Shown here: positions 20,336-20,604 of the stretch, piece by piece
Numbering within the stretch: position 1 is the first letter of the stretch
Layout of the letters: each line of letters starts with the position of its first letter
Source: a virus
DNA length: 20,604 nt
IMG/VR virus record: IMGVR_UViG_3300025645_000575
Location: 1 to 20,604 of that record
Direction: 5' to 3' (one strand)
Notes under the pieces: model-generated
Databases searched by the model: none
What the model was told of the DNA's origin: nothing
The model's input: only the letters and a program-made list of their open reading frames with translations
Translations under genes and position numbers: made by a program

Positions 20336-20604
20336 ATGTCCAATATATGCAACCCTATAGCTGGTGCCGAAATCGTCGGTAGGGAGTATTTAGAATCCCT
20401 GTTACCTTCGAGGGACAACCTGAGGACTAACCAATTGATCGATAAGGTTCGTAGGATCAACTCTAATGTCGGTGGTGTGGATGAAGCTCTACAGACCGTG
20501 AAGGAACTACACGGACCTTACAGAGGTGCTTCAGAGGAGCTTGTGAGCTTCACTAAAAACTTGTTTGGGGATAGTCCCGTTTTCACCAACAGTATTCTTG
20601 AGAT
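20336..20604 (+). CDS. Start of an unknown protein (partial, 89+ codons)
   Basis: The frame is open from ATG 20336 to the right edge. The visible part begins MSNICNPIAGAEIVGREYLE, then SLLPSRDNLRTNQLIDKVRR and continues with charged helical sequence (VDEALQTVKELHGPYRGASE). Not recognised. The start is chosen by the TATAATTA box five bases upstream; there is no Shine-Dalgarno. The frame is open further upstream, but without an in-frame ATG near by. The ATG lies one base from the start codon of the divergent i-spanin-like gene. With a late-type promoter it is probably a virion or late-function gene, but that is inference. Confidence 0.6.
   Translation, partial: MSNICNPIAGAEIVGREYLESLLPSRDNLRTNQLIDKVRRINSNVGGVDEALQTVKELHGPYRGASEELVSFTKNLFGDSPVFTNSILE

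Noticed and set aside
20335-20460. N-terminal extension of the i-spanin-like frame (42 codons)
   Set aside because: It is the reverse of the plus-strand gene that starts at 20336 with a clear promoter box. The TM segment begins right after ATG 20334, as expected for an i-spanin start.
1-20604. Bacteroidetes-type promoters (TTTG ... TAnnTTTG) to explain the lack of Shine-Dalgarno
   Set aside because: The upstream regions show E. coli-like -35/-10 boxes or T4-late-like boxes, and no recurring TAnnTTTG, so the host phylum cannot be set this way.

Overview
The window is a 20.6-kb piece of a tailed-phage (or prophage) genome of the myovirus type, most like the 'distant T4-like' phages. It carries a contractile tail sheath, a tail tube protein, a gp53-like baseplate wedge protein, a gp17-like large terminase, a gp4-like head-completion protein, a T4 RNase H/FEN-type exonuclease and a phage thymidylate synthase. 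The host is probably Gram-negative: there is an overlapping spanin-like gene pair and a second tiny lipoprotein, which make sense only with an outer membrane. I cannot name the host. The coding density is very high; no gene-free stretch reaches 300 bases, and I saw no tRNA, IS element, CRISPR or integrase.

Layout. Plus strand, 2-2916: end of an unknown gene, a LamG-fold protein, a mini-lipoprotein and two tail-fibre/adhesin-like proteins. Minus strand, 2921-16334: gp4-like protein, a 986-residue repeat fibre, a beta-propeller-like protein with a Cys/acidic repeat tail, two unknown virion-like proteins, gp53-like LysM protein, a 76-aa protein, TerL, a stand-alone TerL-like ATPase, a 61-aa protein, ThyA and tail sheath. 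Plus strand, 16394-17059: tail tube, divergent from the sheath. Minus strand, 17056-19693: a tightly overlapping five-gene operon headed by the exonuclease and holding two zinc-ribbon proteins. Plus strand, 19770-19946: a 58-aa acidic protein. Minus strand, 19956-20334: overlapping lysis (spanin-like) pair. Plus strand, 20336 to the edge: start of an unknown gene.

The most striking signal is in how genes start. Few starts have a Shine-Dalgarno sequence. Instead, seven genes (sheath, tube, TerL, gp53-like, the propeller protein, a fibre protein and the gene at 20336), and an eighth with one mismatch (TerL-like), carry an octamer NATAATTA or NATAAATA ending five or six bases before the start codon. 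This resembles the T4 late promoter TATAAATA, whose transcription start would fall at or next to the start codon. Four other genes (ThyA, exonuclease, 76-aa and 58-aa proteins) carry a sigma70-like promoter with a constant 16-bp spacer and a -10 box followed by GG, again 6-9 bases before the ATG. I infer two promoter classes, both giving leaderless or nearly leaderless mRNAs. At several junctions an intrinsic terminator or strong hairpin is fused to the next gene's promoter; at the TerL-like gene the start codon itself lies inside the terminator stem. This arrangement, with the extra terminase-type ATPase, is the best candidate for something undescribed here.
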